From Hofstenia miamia (lineage: Eukaryota > Xenacoelomorpha > Acoela > Hofsteniidae): a stretch of DNA of 64,000 bases. Below the pieces are notes generated by a model. The model saw only the letters and a list, made by a program, of their open reading frames with translations. It made no database searches and was not told where the DNA came from. Positions 60,542-64,000 of the stretch are shown piece after piece (the first letter of the stretch is position 1; the number at the start of each line of letters is the position of its first letter). Both the position numbers and the translations under genes were made by a program. The stretch lies in the NCBI GenBank assembly GCA_900660155.1, contig CABFPE010000120.1, positions 1,484,940 to 1,548,939 of the forward strand, given 5' to 3'.

Positions 60542-61159
60542 CAGGGCTGTAAAAATAAAAATAAAAATATATTGCCATATCTAAAATAAATAATTTTCTT
60601 TTTGGAAAACGGAAAATAAATTATTTCAATAATTGTTTAATTATTTCTATTGTTAAGCAATTATTTTGCAAATGATTATATTACAAAGAACTTAATCGTT
60701 TGAACGTCCCAGAAAGCCTTGTTGGCACAGAGGAAAATCTGGCTTTCGAGGTTAACAGGTTCCAGTGACTTTCATGTTTTAAATCAGTCATAGCAAATAA
60801 TATCACCCCATATCATGTGACTTTTAATATTTTGCCATTTAGGTTCTTCATGCAATTGACTAAGTAAATAAACATTTGGAGACAAGAAACAATATAAACA
60901 AGCATGCACTTTAAATAACGCCAAATGAGTCCCTTTTAACTCATTCAATTGCTATAAGGCATTTTGCAAATTTACTACGCCTTTTCTAAGGATGGTTACT
61001 CATTTTTCCAATCATATTGTCAGGAAAATTATTAATATTTGAGAAAAAATAATTCTCCGTCAAAAATAAATAATTGGTGTTTTTTGGGACGTGAATTAAA
61101 TTATTTTTATGTATTTATTGCCAATAATTTTTAAAATTATATATTTTTTTACATCTCTG
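60542..61159. mobile_element. hAT-type MITE, 618 bp
   Basis: Left end CAGGGCTGTAAAAATAAA, right end ...TTTTTTTACATCTCTG, i.e. inverted CAG(G/A)G(C/A)TGTAAAAA, the classic hAT terminus. Flanking octamers AGTGCAGC and AGTACACA share five of eight bases, consistent with a decayed 8-bp duplication. Interior is AT-rich and non-coding. Confidence 0.75.
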
Positions 61160-61890
61160 AGTACACAAGTTTTAAAAATTTTTGGATCCGAAGTTTCTCA
61201 AAATGAAGATCCGATCCGATTCTATTTCTGTGGACCCACCTAACCGTATGCAGCCGTTATTAAAGCGGACTAAGACACTGTTTTTTGTTGGCCGTAAACA
61301 TTAGTAAGCTAATGCTCATATTCCATAGCTTTTGTCTAGCATTGATGAGCCCTCTTTGCAGGCTCATAAACACGTTAAACAAGGGCTGCGTGTTGTGCAC
61401 ATGACACAGTGTGAGCTTGTCTGGTTTACTGCTAATAACTGCTTCAGCCACTAAAAGTCTAATAAATTAGAATAAAGCCCACTCCCAACATTTGTTTTAG
61501 CTTAACACCCCAGCCAATGTATGTATCTACATGTAGTAACTTGAAAAAGTTTGTCTATTTGTATTGATGTTTGCTTGGTGGGGAATTAACTGAGAGCAGA
61601 ATATGTTTGATTTTTCACTCAAGGTGTGATGATCCTTAGCACACGCCTCAAAATGATCTATTTCCATTTCGTGAACCAATCAATAACGTTCGCCTACAAA
61701 TGTAGGATGCAATTATAGGCTTAATTTCGTAGTGTGCATTAAGATGAACGCTTGCTCTTAATGTCTATTGAAGTGTGGATGTCGCAATAACTAGATATTG
61801 TGACATTCACGATATGATATTTGCATTAAGTTGAAGAGGAATAAGTAGGTTCTTTTTCCTACAGATGGAAATAGGTTGACCAGTCTGTAT
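61160..61890. other. No gene recognised
   Basis: Slightly less AT-rich than its surroundings; no supportable coding frame. Confidence 0.45.
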
Positions 61891-62834
61891 CCCAGACAAA
61901 AATGAGAAATCCTCACGATATCCTAAAAACATCTCACTGCGACATAATTGCCATTGTAGCGATAACACAAGAACGTCACAATGTATCCTAAAACGATCCT
62001 AAATCTGTCTTAATGTCCGTACAAAACAATATCTCTATGATGTCTCATTGAGATACCATGTGGCTCAACTAGACGTTCTCAGACTGTCTCAGCAGATGGG
62101 CTTGAGATTGTATCATAATGAGATACTTTGAGAATAGCGGAAAACGAGTTAATGACACCATTTATAACAGCAAAATACACTATTTCAATGCGTTTTAAGT
62201 GCATATAACAGATTATCATTAACAAATTTATTCAATAGCAATGACCAAGCTGCTACAAAGAACACATAAAATTCTGCAGACCCAATTGCTTGGCACAGAT
62301 GCATTAACAATGCAAACCAAAAAAGCAATTAGAAACGCAGACATTTTGCGAGGTCAAAGCTATTAATATCTAACGCAAATACCCCTAGTATTGATAAAGG
62401 ATTACATTACAAGATATGTAATTACTAATTTACTTCATATGAGTGATAGATTTAAAACATCGCATATATTCTTTAACAATTTGGTCATAATTTTGGCAAT
62501 AATAAATTTAAATTAAACATTTCAATTTTGAATAAAATTTGAAATCATTTTTTGATGCAACATAAAAGATTATATAGTAAAAAGGAGTTTTACTAATTTT
62601 CAAAAAATTCTCAGTTAGTGCTGACATTTTGCATAAATTATTTTTACATTGCTAGAATTATACATTAATTCTGAAATAGCATCTCAATGTAGTCTCATGA
62701 GATGTATCAGCGATAACCTAATGCGACATCTGCATAACATCAGCATTCTAAAAGCGTCTCACTAGGATATGAGACACCTGCGACATCAATAGGATGAATT
62801 AGGATGCATTTTCGACACTTGATTTTTGACTAGG
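61891..62834. mobile_element. Possible inverted-repeat element
   Basis: Left end CCCAGACAAAAATGAG; reverse complement of the right end CCTAGTCAAAAATCAAG. Both flanks are rich in ATCTCA, GATATCCT and GCGACAT words in opposite orientation. No clear target duplication; degenerate. Confidence 0.4.
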
Positions 62835-62896
62835 ACATAATAGAAGTCATTACCAATCTCTTTGAGTGAAATTGATTAAAATAATACAATTCAATA

Positions 62897-63012
62897 NNNN
62901 NNNNNNNNNNNNNNNNNNNNNNNNNNNNNNNNNNNNNNNNNNNNNNNNNNNNNNNNNNNNNNNNNNNNNNNNNNNNNNNNNNNNNNNNNNNNNNNNNNNN
63001 NNNNNNNNNNNN
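62897..63012. other. Assembly gap (116 N)
   Basis: Run of N. Confidence 1.
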
Positions 63013-64000
63013 CTATTTTACAAGATCAAAATCAGATTTTTTACTCCTTTTTCTGTGTAATTTTGGAATTATTATTAAAACGATTTCGAATTTCTATTAT
63101 ATTTCTTCAAATGACACATTTCAGAACCCCATTGCTCTTTGAGTATTGATGCTATTGATAAACTGTATATATCAAAATGTTCTGAGTGAATAGCTCCATG
63201 TGAAACTTTTGTTCCTTTTCTCGATATATTAAATGTGGTACCATCACGTCGGCCAATAGAAATTTGCAAAATTAACACTTTTGCTACTTTCGATTATTCA
63301 AATTTAAAAGCATGCTCTACATAATCTGTGTATTTGAAAATCAATGACTTTCATTTCTTATATTAAAAAATGTAGGATTGACGTTTTGTTTATTAAAATA
63401 TTAATATATCCAAGTAATTTAAATAATTATCATTACAGTATATATTTTGTAAATTATATAAAAATCGTAAGGTTGTGATATCCTTTATTACTGATGCTCA
63501 TTTAAGAGTGATAAAAATATCAAATCATTAAGCTGGCCTCAAATTCAAGTAATTTAAAAAATATATAGGCATTTAAGCTTAGCAAGTTTTGCCCCTCAAT
63601 GTTGAGTTGCTTCCAGAGTCTCTGCATATTAACATATAATCTCGTTTTCATCTTGTGTGTTATTTAAAAGTGTGAAGATAATACGTCATCAGCGCAAAGG
63701 AATTCTTTAAACATCGAGATAAAACGAGTGCATTTAATTTGAAATAATTTTACATTAATATTAAATTTGCACTACATTTCTTGACCATTAGAGGGCTTAT
63801 AAACGCTTAAATAAATTTCGTCTAATGGTGTCAGTAATAAATCAGTTATATTGAAAATTTTAAAAAGTTAGGCTAAATTTATTTTTCTCATTGGGTAATG
63901 TGATCTTGCGGATTATTGATTTTTCACATTAACTTCCAAATGAATGCTTACTCTTTGGAAGAGAGACGTCAAACTGTAGACCGAATTTATTGAATCCATG
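63013..64000. other. Diverged repeat copy, no gene
   Basis: 63080-63310 is a diverged direct repeat of 59800-60060. AAATTTCGTCTAATGG at 63816 is the exact inverse of the 16-mer near 59240. Nothing coding seen. Confidence 0.5.

Noticed and set aside
1-64000. tRNA or rRNA genes, LTR retrotransposons
   Set aside because: Looked for on both strands; no convincing tRNA arms, rRNA-like blocks or paired LTRs were seen by eye, though a covariance-model scan could still find a tRNA.

Overview
The window looks like repeat-rich, AT-rich nuclear DNA of an animal. It holds one well-supported spliced host gene and otherwise mostly transposable elements in several layers. The phylum cannot be settled from the sequence. 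The host gene is a homolog of vertebrate C1orf87 (CREF), an EF-hand-like protein that I associate with animals having motile cilia. The mobile elements (CR1-like LINEs, a second reverse-transcriptase family whose cores carry GPSGLDA and LIDATNAFN, mariner-like, piggyBac-like and hAT-like elements, and a Polinton) occur across many invertebrate phyla.

Layout. 1-1680: the 3' end of a LINE and a LINE ORF1 scrap. 2112-20879 (+): the C1orf87 homolog, modelled as 12 exons with consistent phases (577 codons). Its introns hold a 3.7 kb terminal-inverted-repeat element with an antisense LINE inside it, a 69-bp minisatellite of eight near-identical copies, a LINE tail and a mariner-like fragment. 21840-31080: a LINE pile-up. 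A degenerate LINE is followed by a GPSGLDA-type element that appears to be split by a CR1-like LINE; then come a 992-bp assembly gap, another LINE and an antisense LINE scrap. 31452-31595: an isolated GC-rich exon-like island. 32659-34712: a mariner-superfamily DNA transposon with both terminal inverted repeats. 37255-38575: another LINE, with a perfect snap-back hairpin inside it. 39690-40379: a piggyBac-like transposase remnant abutting a 189-bp palindromic MITE. About 47.4-59.0 kb: a broken Polinton/Maverick fossil with protease, capsid-type genes, packaging ATPase and integrase recognisable. Two copies of a roughly 950-bp element sit in it in opposite orientations. 59.2-64 kb: hAT-like and other short inverted-repeat elements and diverged repeats.

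Assembly quality affects interpretation. There are two N gaps (27710-28701 and 62897-63012) and two single-N joins (23933 and 58083). The second single N separates two identical 405-bp copies and is almost certainly an assembly artefact.

All homology statements come from reading translations and from memory of the families. No database search was run.
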